DNA of 64,000 bases, from the NCBI RefSeq assembly GCF_900099935.1, contig NZ_FNEK01000024.1, forward strand, positions 1-64,000, read 5' to 3'. The notes under the pieces are model-generated. The model did not search any database and was not told where the DNA came from. It saw only the letters and a program-made list of their open reading frames with translations. This stretch comes from Aliiruegeria lutimaris. Its GTDB lineage: Bacteria > Pseudomonadota > Alphaproteobacteria > Rhodobacterales > Rhodobacteraceae. This document shows, piece by piece, positions 41,168 through 50,483 of the stretch. Every line of letters starts with the position of its first letter. Positions within the stretch are counted from its first letter, which is position 1. The position numbers and the translations under genes are program-made.

Positions 41168-42502
41168 GTGGCGGCATCGGCACATATGGCCACCCGCGCG
41201 AACGCGGGCGGCTACGGGCGACGTCTTTGGGGCGTGCCGATCGTTGTCGTGTTCTTCTTTCTCGGCATGGTGCTGCCCACGGCAATCTCGGTCAGCGCAG
41301 GCGGGCTGCGGCTCTCGGCCTACCGGGTGGTGTTGCTCGTGATGTTCGTGCCGATGCTCTTCACACTGATCTCCGGCAAGCGCGGCGCGCTCAACATCTT
41401 CGACGGCTTCGCCATCGCCCACTCCGTCTGGGCGCTGCTGGCGCTGATCAAATGGGGCGGGCTGGCGCAGGGGATCGAATCCGGCGGGATCTACATCGTC
41501 GAGGCGCTCGGCGCCTATCTGGTGGGGCGGCTCTACATCCGCTCGGTGGAAGATTTCAACGCCATGGCCCGCGCTTACGTCGCGCTCGTCGTCGGCATGC
41601 TCGCCTTCACCATCCCCGAGGCAGTGACCGGCAACCACATCCTCAAGGACGGCGCGGCCTCGATCTTTGGCGGCCCGCGGGCGCATTACATCGACAAGCG
41701 CATGGGGCTGGAACGCGCCTTCGGCTCCTTCGACCACCCGATCCTCTACGGCGTCTTCTCGGCCTCGGCCTTTTCCATGGCCTATTACATCTGCGCCCGT
41801 GCAACACTCACCAATTTCAAGGGCATGGCACTGGCGATGGGCATTGTGGTCGCCACCTTCATCTCCGCTTCTGGCGGTCCCTACGTGGTGCTGCTGATGC
41901 AGATCTTCGTTGCCGGTTACGACCGCGCCATGAAAGGCATCACCGGGCGCTGGAGAATGCTATTCACCTTTTTCGGGCTGGTCTATCTGGCCATCGACCT
42001 GTTCTCCAACCGCACCCCCTTCCACGTCTTCGTCTCCTATTTCACCTTCTCGGCCCATTCCGCCTATAACCGGATCAACATCTGGATCTATGGCACCGCC
42101 GAGGTCGGCCGGAACCCGATCTTCGGCATCGGCCTGGGCGACTGGATCCGCGCGCCCTGGATGTCCGACAGCATGGACAATTTCTGGCTGCTGATCACCG
42201 TGCGCTACGGGCTGCCTGCGCTCTTCTTCCTGCTGGCGCTGATGCTGGGCCTCGTCATCGCCGCCGGCCGGCGCAAGAACCTGCCGAAAGACTGGATCAA
42301 CGCCCGCCACGCCTGGGCCTTCACGCTGTTCGGTATTTCGGTCGCCGCCGCCACAGTGCACTTGTGGAATGCGCTTTTCGTGCTGTTCATGTTCCTCGTC
42401 GGCTCGGGCGCCTGGCTGGTGGATACGAAACCCCGCTCCCCCCGCGCGCCCGCGCCTCGCAATTTCGTCCGGCCCATCGGCCGCCCGCAAACCCTTTTCT
42501 GA
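41168..42502 (+). CDS. O-antigen ligase/polymerase-like membrane protein (Wzy-like)
   Basis: 444 residues with about 11-12 membrane segments and a large periplasmic loop (about residues 150-200) that contains RAHYIDKRMGLERAFGSFDHP. The H-P at the loop end and the late NPIFGIGLGDW motif are seen in O-antigen ligase/polymerase (Wzy_C-like) proteins. It would polymerise the repeat units flipped by the upstream MOP protein. The start is uncertain: GTG 41168 follows the previous stop by two bases, and ATG 41186 is an alternative. Both lack a strong ribosome site. Confidence 0.8.
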   Translation: MAASAHMATRANAGGYGRRLWGVPIVVVFFFLGMVLPTAISVSAGGLRLSAYRVVLLVMFVPMLFTLISGKRGALNIFDGFAIAHSVWALLALIKWGGLAQGIESGGIYIVEALGAYLVGRLYIRSVEDFNAMARAYVALVVGMLAFTIPEAVTGNHILKDGAASIFGGPRAHYIDKRMGLERAFGSFDHPILYGVFSASAFSMAYYICARATLTNFKGMALAMGIVVATFISASGGPYVVLLMQIFVAGYDRAMKGITGRWRMLFTFFGLVYLAIDLFSNRTPFHVFVSYFTFSAHSAYNRINIWIYGTAEVGRNPIFGIGLGDWIRAPWMSDSMDNFWLLITVRYGLPALFFLLALMLGLVIAAGRRKNLPKDWINARHAWAFTLFGISVAAATVHLWNALFVLFMFLVGSGAWLVDTKPRSPRAPAPRNFVRPIGRPQTLF

Positions 42503-42516
42503 ACCCGGAGCCTTTC

Positions 42517-43443
42517 ATGGACCTCTCCATTGTCATCGTGAACTGGAACACCCGCGACATGCTGCGCGACTGCCTGAATACCGTGTTGGCCGGGCTGGGC
42601 GGGCTGGAGGCCGAGATCTGGGTGGTGGACAATGCCTCCGAGGATGGCTCGCCGGAAATGGTCGAGGGCCTCTTTCCGCAGGTGAAGCTGATCCGCAACG
42701 TCGAAAACCGCGGTTTCGCCGCAGCCAACAACCAGGCACTGGCGCGGGCCACGGGGCGGCATGTGCTGCTGCTCAATTCCGACACGCTGGTGCGCGGCGA
42801 GGTGCTGCCGGCTTCGGTCGCCTGGATGGACGCGCATCCGGAGGCGGGCGTCATGGGCTGCCGAGTGCTCAACAGCGATGGCAGCCTGCAGATCACCGGC
42901 TCGCGCTTCCCCACCCTGCTCAACCTCTCGCTGCAAGCCTGCGGCCTGACCCGCCTGCCCGGGGCCTTTTTCGACCGCTACCGGATGGAACGCTGGGACC
43001 GGCGCGATGCCCGCCCGCTCGACGTGATCTCGGGCTGCTACATGCTGGTGCGGCGCGAGGCGATGGAGGTGGTTGGGCTGCTCGACGAGAGCTTCTTCTT
43101 CTATGGCGAGGAGACGGACTGGTGCCGCCGTTTCTCGCAAGCCGGCTGGGAGCTGTGGCTGGCGCCCGTGGGCGAGATCATCCACCATGGCGGCGGCTCG
43201 GTGCGCAAGCTCAGCCACCGCAAGGACGTGCTGCTCACCGAGGGCACCGTGCGACTTCACGCCAAGCATTTCGGCCCGCTCGGCGGCACCGCCTGCTGGA
43301 CGCTTCTGGCCGGGTTCAACCTCAGCCGCGCCATCGCCTGGACGCTGCTCTCGCCGCTCACCGGCCCGTCGGGTCGCGCACGGGCGGCGCATTTCCGGCG
43401 CGTGACCGCCGATCTCGGCGCGGCGCTGCCGAAGGCGGGTTGA
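42517..43443 (+). CDS. Family 2 glycosyltransferase (rhamnosyltransferase-like)
   Basis: 308 residues from ATG 42517 (CCGGAG upstream). It is a GT-A fold: MDLSIVIVNWNTRDMLRDCL at the start, VVDNASEDGSPEMV near 38, LLLNSDT (DxD region) near 86, and ISGCYMLVRREAMEVVGLLDESFFFYGEETDW near 170-205. These are the marks of WbbL-like transferases that add a rhamnose or similar sugar to a lipid-linked acceptor at the cytosolic face. It lies between the polymerase and the GT4 gene in the same operon. Confidence 0.92.
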   Translation: MDLSIVIVNWNTRDMLRDCLNTVLAGLGGLEAEIWVVDNASEDGSPEMVEGLFPQVKLIRNVENRGFAAANNQALARATGRHVLLLNSDTLVRGEVLPASVAWMDAHPEAGVMGCRVLNSDGSLQITGSRFPTLLNLSLQACGLTRLPGAFFDRYRMERWDRRDARPLDVISGCYMLVRREAMEVVGLLDESFFFYGEETDWCRRFSQAGWELWLAPVGEIIHHGGGSVRKLSHRKDVLLTEGTVRLHAKHFGPLGGTACWTLLAGFNLSRAIAWTLLSPLTGPSGRARAAHFRRVTADLGAALPKAG

Positions 43444-43450
43444 GCGAGCC

Positions 43451-44680
43451 ATGCACGTCCTCCTGATCGCCCCAAATATCGACGGCACGGATGTCGGCGA
43501 GGCCTTCGTCGCCTTCAAATGGGCCGAGGCGCTGGCCGATCGTGTCGCGTTGACCGTGCTGTCCTTCGAGCGCCCGGGCCGTACGCCGCTGGCCGCGCAA
43601 CTGCCGAAGGCGGAGGTGATCACCTGGCCCGAGCCGGCCATTGCCCGTGTTCACGAGCGGTTCAATGCCATGGCCAAGCCCGCCTGGCCGGCCTTCTGCC
43701 GACGGGTGCGCGGCTTCCTGAAATCCGCCCTCGGCGACGGGCGGCATTTCGACATCGCCCACCAACTCATGCCGCAGGCCGCACGCTACCCCTCGCCGCT
43801 GCGCCATTTCGACAGTCCCTACGTGATCGGCCCGCTCGGCGGCGCGCTGGACACGCCCGAGAGCTTTCGCGGCGAGGCTGGCAGCGCGCCGCTCTTCACC
43901 CGTCTGCGCGGGCTGGACGCCTGGCGGTTTCGCAACGACCCGTGGTTGCGCGCGAGCTATTCCGGCGCGGCGGCGGTGCTGGGCGTGGCGCCCTATGTCT
44001 GCGAGATCCTTGCCGAGGTGCCGCTGCAGCGTTTCGAGCCGGTGCTGGAGCTGGGCATTGACGGGCTGGCCCCGGAGGTTGGCCGCAGCGCGACACCGGG
44101 CGCGTTGAAGCTGCTCCATGTCGGCCGGGGCGTGCGCACCAAGGGGCTGCGCGATGCAGTGCGGGCCATGGCCCATCTGAAGGACCTGCCCGGCGTCACC
44201 CTGACCAGCGCCGGCGCGGGCGAGGAGATCGATCTTTGCCGCGCGGAGGCCGAAAGGCTGGGCGTGGCCGACCGGGTGAGCTTTCGCGGCCGCATCCCGC
44301 GCGAGGAGGTCGAGGCGCTCTACATGTCGCATGATGTCTTCTGCTTCCCGTCCTTCCGCGAACCGGCGGGCGGCGTGCTCTACGAGGCGATGCGGTGGGG
44401 CCTGCCAGTGATCACGGCGGCGCGGGGCGGGCCGGACTGGATCGTCGACGAGACCTGCGGCGTCCGCCTGCCGGTCACCGAGCCGGAGCGCTATGCGAGG
44501 GATATCGCGGAATCCATCCGCCATCTCGCCGAGGATTGCGCCCTGCGGTTGCGACAGGGACAGGGCGCGCGACAGAAGGTGCTGCGCGAAGGGTTGTGGA
44601 GCGCCAAGGCGGAGCGGCTCGTGGCGCTCTATCGGGAGCTGGCACATCCGGAAGAGTTGCGGGCCGTCTCGAAAGTATAG
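43451..44680 (+). CDS. Family 4 glycosyltransferase (GT-B fold)
   Basis: 409 residues. The C-terminal half has the GT4 signatures: LLHVGRGVRTKGLRDAVRAMAHL near 220, VSFRGRIPREEVEALYMSHDVFCFPSFREPAGGVLYEAM near 275-315, with the E-x7-E-like pair, then GLPVITAARGGPDWIVDE. It transfers a nucleotide-activated sugar with retention. It is packed between the GT2 gene (eight bases) and an intergenic stem-loop. Confidence 0.92.
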   Translation: MHVLLIAPNIDGTDVGEAFVAFKWAEALADRVALTVLSFERPGRTPLAAQLPKAEVITWPEPAIARVHERFNAMAKPAWPAFCRRVRGFLKSALGDGRHFDIAHQLMPQAARYPSPLRHFDSPYVIGPLGGALDTPESFRGEAGSAPLFTRLRGLDAWRFRNDPWLRASYSGAAAVLGVAPYVCEILAEVPLQRFEPVLELGIDGLAPEVGRSATPGALKLLHVGRGVRTKGLRDAVRAMAHLKDLPGVTLTSAGAGEEIDLCRAEAERLGVADRVSFRGRIPREEVEALYMSHDVFCFPSFREPAGGVLYEAMRWGLPVITAARGGPDWIVDETCGVRLPVTEPERYARDIAESIRHLAEDCALRLRQGQGARQKVLREGLWSAKAERLVALYRELAHPEELRAVSKV

Positions 44681-44688
44681 TCCCACCA

Positions 44689-44735
44689 GACCAAAGCGGC
44701 GGCGACTGCCCCTTTGCGGGGCGTCCGCCTTGGTC
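44689..44735. other. Two-tier stem-loop between glycosyltransferase and pssD-like genes
   Basis: GACCAA (44689-44694) pairs with TTGGTC (44730-44735). Inside, GCGG can pair with CCGC and GCCCC with GGGGC around a short loop. It occupies the one sizeable gap in this part of the operon and may attenuate transcription or stabilise the upstream message. Confidence 0.4.
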
Positions 44736-44784
44736 AACAAACCCTTAAAAAAGGGGCATCGAAACCCGAAACTGGAGATCGTCG

Positions 44785-45255
44785 ATGCCCACGTCCCCAA
44801 AGACCCACCGCCCGAAGGTGCTCGCCATCTCCTCCGGCGGTGGCCACTGGATCCAGCTTTTGCGCCTGCGTCCGGCCTTCGAGGGCGCGGAGGTGCATTT
44901 CGCCTGCTCCGATCCCGGCGCGGCCGAGATGGTCGGCCCGGCGCCTTTTTCGAGCTTTCCCGATGCCAACAAGGACCAGCCGCTGAAGCTCCTGTTCTGC
45001 GCCTTTGCGGTGCTGCGCATCCTGCTGCGCACTCGGCCGGACGCGATTGTCACCACCGGCGCCGCGGGCGGCTATCTCGCCATCGCGCTCGGGCGGCTCT
45101 TCGGTATTCGCGGCATGTTCGTCGATTCCATCGCCAATGCACATGAGCTTTCGATCTCCGCCCGGCTGGCGCTGCGCATCACCGACAAGGTGCTGACGCA
45201 ATGGCCCGGCGTCGCCGACGCGACCCCCGCCGCCTTCCACGGCCGCGTGCTCTGA
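44785..45255 (+). CDS. PssD/Alg14-like glycosyltransferase membrane subunit
   Basis: 156 residues. KVLAISSGGGHWIQLLRLRPAF at the start is the typical Alg14/PssD opening, and ATVTTGAAGG-like sequence (DAIVTTGAAGGYLAIALGRL) near 93 is the second signature. Alg14-type proteins anchor the catalytic Alg13/PssE partner at the membrane; that partner is the next gene. GGAG lies ahead of ATG 44785. The N terminus lacks an obvious long anchor; a hydrophobic stretch near 70-80 may serve. Confidence 0.88.
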   Translation: MPTSPKTHRPKVLAISSGGGHWIQLLRLRPAFEGAEVHFACSDPGAAEMVGPAPFSSFPDANKDQPLKLLFCAFAVLRILLRTRPDAIVTTGAAGGYLAIALGRLFGIRGMFVDSIANAHELSISARLALRITDKVLTQWPGVADATPAAFHGRVL

Positions 45256-45278
45256 AACCTGAACAACGGATTGCTGCC

Positions 45279-45770
45279 ATGATCCTCGCCACCGTGGGAA
45301 CCCAGTTGCCCTTCGACCGCCTGCTGCGGGCGCTTGACGCCTGGGCCGCCCGCAACCCCGACCAGCGCGTGCGCGCGCAGAGCGGGAACAGCCAGGAAGT
45401 GTTCAAGAACATGGACTGTACCGCCTTTCTTTCCCCCGCGGCCTATGCCGGGGCCGTCGAAGAGGCGGATATCATTGTCTCCCATGCTGGCATGGGCTCG
45501 ATCCTGACTGCCGCCGAGCTGGGCAAGCCCATCGTCATCCTGCCGCGGCTGGCCGCCCATGGCGAGCACCGGACCGATCACCAGCTCGCCACGGCGGCGG
45601 AGATGGCGAGCCTCGCCAATGTGACCGTCATCGAGAGCGCCGAGGAGCTCGGCCCGGCACTCGACCGGCTGTCCGGCGCGCCAACCCTGCCCGCCGCCGA
45701 GCGGATCTCGGCCAGCGCGGATGCGGGCCTGATCGGTGCGGTGGCGCATTTCCTGCGAGGCGCCGCCTGA
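45279..45770 (+). CDS. PssE/Alg13-like glycosyltransferase catalytic subunit
   Basis: 163 residues from ATG 45279. MILATVGTQLPFDRLLRALD and VEEADIIVSHAGMGSILTAAELGKPIVILPRLA (about 65-95) are the GT28 C-terminal-domain features of Alg13/PssE proteins. HGEHRTDHQL follows. It works as a pair with the PssD-like subunit; in rhizobia PssDE adds glucuronic acid, which would fit the epimerase at 26419. Its stop shares a base with the next start (TGATG). Confidence 0.9.
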   Translation: MILATVGTQLPFDRLLRALDAWAARNPDQRVRAQSGNSQEVFKNMDCTAFLSPAAYAGAVEEADIIVSHAGMGSILTAAELGKPIVILPRLAAHGEHRTDHQLATAAEMASLANVTVIESAEELGPALDRLSGAPTLPAAERISASADAGLIGAVAHFLRGAA

Positions 45771-46627
45771 TGCGAAAACCAACCGTTTCCGTGCTGGTGC
45801 CCGCCTATAACGAGGCCGCCGTCATCGCCCGCAGCCTTGCCCCCCTGGCCGAGGCCTGCGAAGCGGGACGTATCGAGCTGATCGTGATCGCCAATGGCTG
45901 CTGGGACGAAACCGCGCAAGCCGCCCGCTCCATCTGCCCCGCAGCCGCCGTGATCGAGACGGATTTTGCGTCCAAGACCAACGCGCTCAACCTTGGCGCC
46001 GAGCGGGCGATCGGGCGCGCCATCATCTGCCTCGATGCGGATCTGAGCCTGCCGGAGGCGAGCCTCATGCGCCTTGCCGCGCCGATCCTCGAAGGCCGGG
46101 CCGATGTCGCCTGCGGCCGCATGGAACCCGATCTCGCCGCCGCCACGCCGCTGGTGCGCGCCTTCTATCGTGGCTGGCAGCTCAATCCCTATTTCGACGG
46201 CGGCAAGTTCGGCGGCGTCTTCGCGCTTTCGAACCAGATCACGCGCGGCCTGTTTCCGTTGCCCGAAGTGGTGGCCGATGACGAGTATATCGCGCGCAGC
46301 ACCGCGTTCAGACGCCGCGCCTATGTACCCGAGGCGGGCTTTGCCGTTGCCGTTCCAACCACGCTCCGCGCGCTCTTCCGCATCCGCCGCCGCAGCCGCC
46401 GGGGCACCGACGCGCTGCGTCTCGGCGGGGTCTGTGGCGCCGCGACCGAACCCCAAGGCCGTTTCGGCACAGCCGCCCTCCGCGCCGCCTGCCGCCCCGC
46501 CCGTTGGTTCGATTTCGCCGTCTATGGCGCCGTCATGGCGGCCGTTGCAATCAGCCTGAAGCTCGCACCCGCCGTGCCGAACGGCGCCTGGGAACGCGAC
46601 GAAACCAGCCGGCTCCCAACGGCTTGA
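45770..46627 (+). CDS. Family 2 glycosyltransferase
   Basis: 285 residues, coupled to pssE by the TGATG overlap. VSVLVPAYNEAAVIARSL at the start and LDADLSLPEASL (DxD) near 87 define a GT-A fold GT2 enzyme. The IELIVIANGCWDETAQAA variant in place of the usual DDGS is seen in one branch of family members. A hydrophobic segment near the C terminus (about 246-268) could anchor it. The acceptor and donor cannot be told from sequence. Confidence 0.88.
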   Translation: MRKPTVSVLVPAYNEAAVIARSLAPLAEACEAGRIELIVIANGCWDETAQAARSICPAAAVIETDFASKTNALNLGAERAIGRAIICLDADLSLPEASLMRLAAPILEGRADVACGRMEPDLAAATPLVRAFYRGWQLNPYFDGGKFGGVFALSNQITRGLFPLPEVVADDEYIARSTAFRRRAYVPEAGFAVAVPTTLRALFRIRRRSRRGTDALRLGGVCGAATEPQGRFGTAALRAACRPARWFDFAVYGAVMAAVAISLKLAPAVPNGAWERDETSRLPTA

Positions 46628-46640
46628 ACGAAAGAACAAG

Positions 46641-48641
46641 ATGATGGACGGAACCATGACCATGCCCGTGGGCGCGCCCATGCAGGACGTCGAGCCCATG
46701 GCCCCATGGCACGCGGCGGAGGCCCCGGCCACCAACCCGCTCGCCCCGCTCCTGCGCGCCATGCGCGGCCGCTGGTCGGCCTGGTTCGCCCTCAGTCTCG
46801 TGCTTGGCGGTGCGTTCGGCGCGGCCGGCTTTTTGAGCGGCACCAAGACATACGAGAGCCAGGCCGTACTGCGGGTGTATCCCAAGGAAGCCGGCATTCT
46901 CTACAATTCCGGCGATGACAGCGTGCTCAAGACCTTCGACAGCTTCGTCAAGGCCGAGACAGCCTTTGCCAACAGCCCCGACGTGATGTCGCGCGCCGCA
47001 GAAACTTTGAGGGCCGATTTCCCGGAGCTGACCTCCGAGATGACCGATTCCGACCTGCGTCAGTCCGTGGCCGTGAAGCGTTCGGATACGCTGATCGTGC
47101 TGGACACCAAGAGCAAGAACGCCGCGTTCGCCGCCGCAAAGCTCAGAGCGGTAACCGACGCCTATCTCTCGCTCAAATCCGAGGCGGACGGGCGACAGAT
47201 GCGGATGCGCTCCTCCGAGCTGACCCGGCGGGAGGCGGAACTGTTGGAGGCATTGCGCGAGCTGGACCGACGCATTCTCGAAATCGGCCGCGAATATGGC
47301 TCCTTCGCCATCGCCAAGGCCCATAGCGAGAAGATCGCCCAGATCGACACGCTCGCCACCCGCAAGGCAGACGTGGAGCGCACGCTGGCCTCGATGCGCC
47401 TGAATGACGGGCAGGCCAGTGCCGACATGAATGACGAGCATATCCTGCGTGCAACCCTGCTGGATCGTGGCCTCGCCGATATCAATATCGAGCTGGCACG
47501 GCAGGCAGCGGAGCTGGCCACGCTGCGGGAGCGTTACACGGAGACCTCGCGGCAGGTGCGCGACAAGCGCGCCGAGATCGCGATCCTGGAGAAGGCGATG
47601 GCCGAGCGCCGCAACCAGATACAGGTGCTGGGCCAGACCGGCGCGCTGACCGATCAAAGCGATGCCGGCGACGAGGACAATATCGAGACCATCGCTGCGC
47701 TGCTGGCGAAGGTCGCCGGCGAGCTGGAGGAGGCGCGGCAGGAGGCGCGCGCACTCAACGCGCAGCGGGTCGAACTGGATTTTCTGGAGGAGGAACGCTC
47801 CGAGACCCGCCGGATGCTGGATGACACCCGCGCCGCGCTGGACGTGATCCGGGTGGAGAGCCGCAAGACCTCGCCCGGTCTGACAGATATCATGTCGCCC
47901 GCCGTGACGCCCGACGAACCGGCCGAGGACAGTTCCAAGATGCAGGCCGCGATGGGCCTTGTCGGTGGCGGAATGCTGGCCAGCCTGCTGACGCTCGGGC
48001 TTGGCCTTGGCAGCCGCCGCCTGCGCTGGAGCGACGAGTTGAACCTCGCCGCGATGGGCGTCGACCCGCTCGCGGTGCTTACCGGAGATCCCGACAGCGA
48101 CGGCGCTCGGCTTGCCCCGGAGATCGACCGGTTGCGCACGACGCTGCAACTGGTGCCCGCACGCAGCACATCAGCGGCCGGTTCGGGCCGGTCGCTTGCC
48201 CTGTTGCGTACCGGCTCGGGCGGAGGAACGGCGCTGGCCCACGCGCTGGCTGAGAGCTTTTCGCGCACCGACCTCTCCGTCGCCTTGCTCCAGATCGATC
48301 CCGCGCAGAACGCGGCACCGGCGAATGCCGGCTACCATGTGGAGAGGGCTTTCGGGGACGCATGCTCCGAGATGTCCCTGCCCCGCCTGCGCCGCCGCAT
48401 CGCCGAGATGACGGCTCGCCATGACGTTGTTCTGATTGATGGCGGCAACCTGCAACAGACGACAAGCGCGAGCCTTGTCGCCAGCGCCGCCGATTACGCG
48501 ATTGTCGAGTTGCGGCGCGGAGAGGACAAACAGGCTGCGCGCGCGACCCTCGAACGGGCCTCCAACCGCTGCCCGCAAGGCATTGGCGCTGTTTTCAGCC
48601 GCGCCAGGCGCGGCGATCCGGGCCTGAGCCGGGCCTGGTAG
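46641..48641 (+). CDS. Polysaccharide co-polymerase (Wzz/Wzc-like) with degenerate tyrosine-kinase domain
   Basis: 666 residues. One membrane helix near 47-67, a long periplasmic coiled coil (about 170-420), a second helix near 437-457, and a cytosolic domain at the end. This is the layout of a PCP-2a protein that controls chain length and couples to the OPX pore. The cytosolic part resembles a BY-kinase, but the Walker A position reads LLRTGSGGGTALAH (residues 521-534) with no lysine, the second P-loop strand reads ALLQIDPAQ, and there is no tyrosine cluster at the C terminus. ATP-driven autophosphorylation is therefore unlikely. Confidence 0.87.
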   Translation: MMDGTMTMPVGAPMQDVEPMAPWHAAEAPATNPLAPLLRAMRGRWSAWFALSLVLGGAFGAAGFLSGTKTYESQAVLRVYPKEAGILYNSGDDSVLKTFDSFVKAETAFANSPDVMSRAAETLRADFPELTSEMTDSDLRQSVAVKRSDTLIVLDTKSKNAAFAAAKLRAVTDAYLSLKSEADGRQMRMRSSELTRREAELLEALRELDRRILEIGREYGSFAIAKAHSEKIAQIDTLATRKADVERTLASMRLNDGQASADMNDEHILRATLLDRGLADINIELARQAAELATLRERYTETSRQVRDKRAEIAILEKAMAERRNQIQVLGQTGALTDQSDAGDEDNIETIAALLAKVAGELEEARQEARALNAQRVELDFLEEERSETRRMLDDTRAALDVIRVESRKTSPGLTDIMSPAVTPDEPAEDSSKMQAAMGLVGGGMLASLLTLGLGLGSRRLRWSDELNLAAMGVDPLAVLTGDPDSDGARLAPEIDRLRTTLQLVPARSTSAAGSGRSLALLRTGSGGGTALAHALAESFSRTDLSVALLQIDPAQNAAPANAGYHVERAFGDACSEMSLPRLRRRIAEMTARHDVVLIDGGNLQQTTSASLVASAADYAIVELRRGEDKQAARATLERASNRCPQGIGAVFSRARRGDPGLSRAW

Positions 48642-48797
48642 ACGGCACCAGCGCCCAATAGCAATGGCGGCAGGGCAACAGGGCAACGGATTGCCCCTGC
48701 CCTGCCGCATCGTGTTTGCTCCCGAGCCCGCGCCTTTGTAACCTGCGCCGCAGAGACCGGGGCGGCGTCCCGGGCAACGTGAGGACGGGCGGCCGAC

Positions 48798-49676
48798 ATG
48801 AAGGTTATCTATCACATCGGCCTGCACTCGACCGACGAGGACCGCGCCCTGCGCTGCCTGCTGCGCAATGACAGCCAGTTGCAGCAAAAGGGGATCGTGG
48901 TGGCGCAACCGGGGCGTTTCCGGCCGGTGCTGCGCGAGGCGATGATCCAGCTCAAGGGACAGCCGGCGACCGAGGAAATGCAGGACCACATCCTTGAAGA
49001 GATCACCGAGATCGACCACCCGCAACAGGTCCTCTTTTCCAACGACTCATTCCTCTGCGTGCCGAAACGGGCCATCCAGGAGGGAACGCTCTATCCCCTG
49101 GTGGCCGAACGCGCGCCGTGGATCCGCAACCTCTTTCCCGGGCAGCCGGCGGAGTTTGCCCTCGGCCTGCGCAACCCCGCGACCCTGATCCCGGCCCTGC
49201 ACGCCCGTTTTGCCGCCGAGGAGAGCTTCGAGGGCTATCTCGCCCGCATCGACCCCGAGGCGCTCAGCTGGGCGGACATGGTCGAGCGGCTGCACGCGGC
49301 GATGCCCGATGCAAGGCTGACCATCTGGTGCAACGAGGACAGCCCGCTGATCTGGCTCGACATCCTGGAGGCCCTCTCGGGCCTGCCCGACGCGAGTCAA
49401 CTGGACGGAAACTACGATTTCATTGCCAGCCTGATGACTGAGGACGGCTTTTCCCGCCTGCAAGCCTATCTCGATGGCCACCCGGCCTCCGGGCGGGAAC
49501 ATTGGCGCCGGATCATCTCGGCCTTTCTCGACAAGTTCGCGCGTCCCGAGGCGGTCGAGGAAGAATTCGACCTGCCCGGATGGACACAACAGCGCGTCGC
49601 GGATCTGTCGGCGCGTTACGAGGCCGATATCGAGCGGATCGCCGGGATGGATGGCGTCGACTTCCTGTCCCCCTGA
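48798..49676 (+). CDS. Hypothetical protein, possibly sulfotransferase-like
   Basis: 292 residues, soluble, no signal peptide. The opening KVIYHIGLHSTDEDRALRCLLRN has the shape of the PAPS-binding strand and loop of sulfotransferase-fold proteins (a beta strand, then G-x-H/K-x-T/S), but the usual lysine and glycine spacing is not kept. The rest has no motif I can name; a tryptophan-rich middle (about 105-195) is visible. It is not clearly part of the polysaccharide operon (157 bases after the co-polymerase). It is followed after 14 bases by the broken racemase gene. Confidence 0.6.
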   Translation: MKVIYHIGLHSTDEDRALRCLLRNDSQLQQKGIVVAQPGRFRPVLREAMIQLKGQPATEEMQDHILEEITEIDHPQQVLFSNDSFLCVPKRAIQEGTLYPLVAERAPWIRNLFPGQPAEFALGLRNPATLIPALHARFAAEESFEGYLARIDPEALSWADMVERLHAAMPDARLTIWCNEDSPLIWLDILEALSGLPDASQLDGNYDFIASLMTEDGFSRLQAYLDGHPASGREHWRRIISAFLDKFARPEAVEEEFDLPGWTQQRVADLSARYEADIERIAGMDGVDFLSP

Positions 49677-49690
49677 TCAAAGGACAAGCC

Positions 49691-50381
49691 ATGAAAACCA
49701 TCGGTCTCATTGGCGGGATGAGCTGGGAAAGCACGATCACCTATTACCAGTTGCTCAACCGCCATGTGCGGGAACGTCTCGGCGGGCTGCATTCGGCGAA
49801 TGCTGCTGCTCTGGTCCTTCGACTTTGCCGAGATCGAAGCCTATCAGGCCGAAGGCGACTGGGCTGCGGCGACGCAGGCCATGGTAGCGGCGGCGCAGGC
49901 GTTGGAACGCGGTGGCGCCGAAATGCTGCTGATCTGCACCAACACGATGCACAAGATGGCCGACGACGTGCAGGCGGCGGTTTCGGTGCCCCTGTTGCAT
50001 ATCGCCGATGTGACGGCGGACGCCTTGCTGAAGGCGGGCCGCCGCAAGCCGCTCCTTCTGGCCACCGCCTACACGATGGAACAGGAATTCTACACTGGCC
50101 GGCTGAAGGCGCGCGGCCTCGACGTCATGATCCCCGCCGCTCCGGACCGTGCCTGCGTGCACGGCGTGATCTATGACGAGCTGTGCAAGGGCATCGTCGA
50201 ACCGGCCTCCCGCGCGCAGTGGAACGCCATCGTGGACCGCGCCGCCGCCGCGGGCGCGGATTCGGTGATCTTCGGATGCACCGAGGTCGGCCTGCTGCTG
50301 GAGCCCGAAGAGCTTCCGCTGCCCTGTTTCGACACGACGGAGATCCACGCGGTCGCCGCACTCGACCGGGCATTGGCCTAA
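49691..50381 (+). pseudogene. Aspartate/glutamate racemase family gene, frameshifted
   Basis: From ATG 49691 the frame reads MKTIGLIGGMSWESTITYYQ...GGLHSA and then leaves the family pattern. The remainder (LLLWSFDFAEIEAYQAEGDW onward) continues one frame over to 50381. The shift is near 49800-49804, where AATGCTGCTG would fit as AAGCTGCTG, i.e. one extra base. The two expected catalytic cysteines are present in the second part (LICTNTMHK and IFGCTEVGLLL). The restored length is about 230 residues, as in YgeA/RacX-type racemases. Either a real mutation or a base-call error. Confidence 0.8.
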
Positions 50382-50483
50382 GCGGGAAAACAGCGCATCG
50401 GCGACGCTGCGCATGAGCGCTTGAGGACGGACGGCCCGACGGTTATCCGCTTGTGTGAAAAAGATTTTGTGAAGGGTTGCCCC

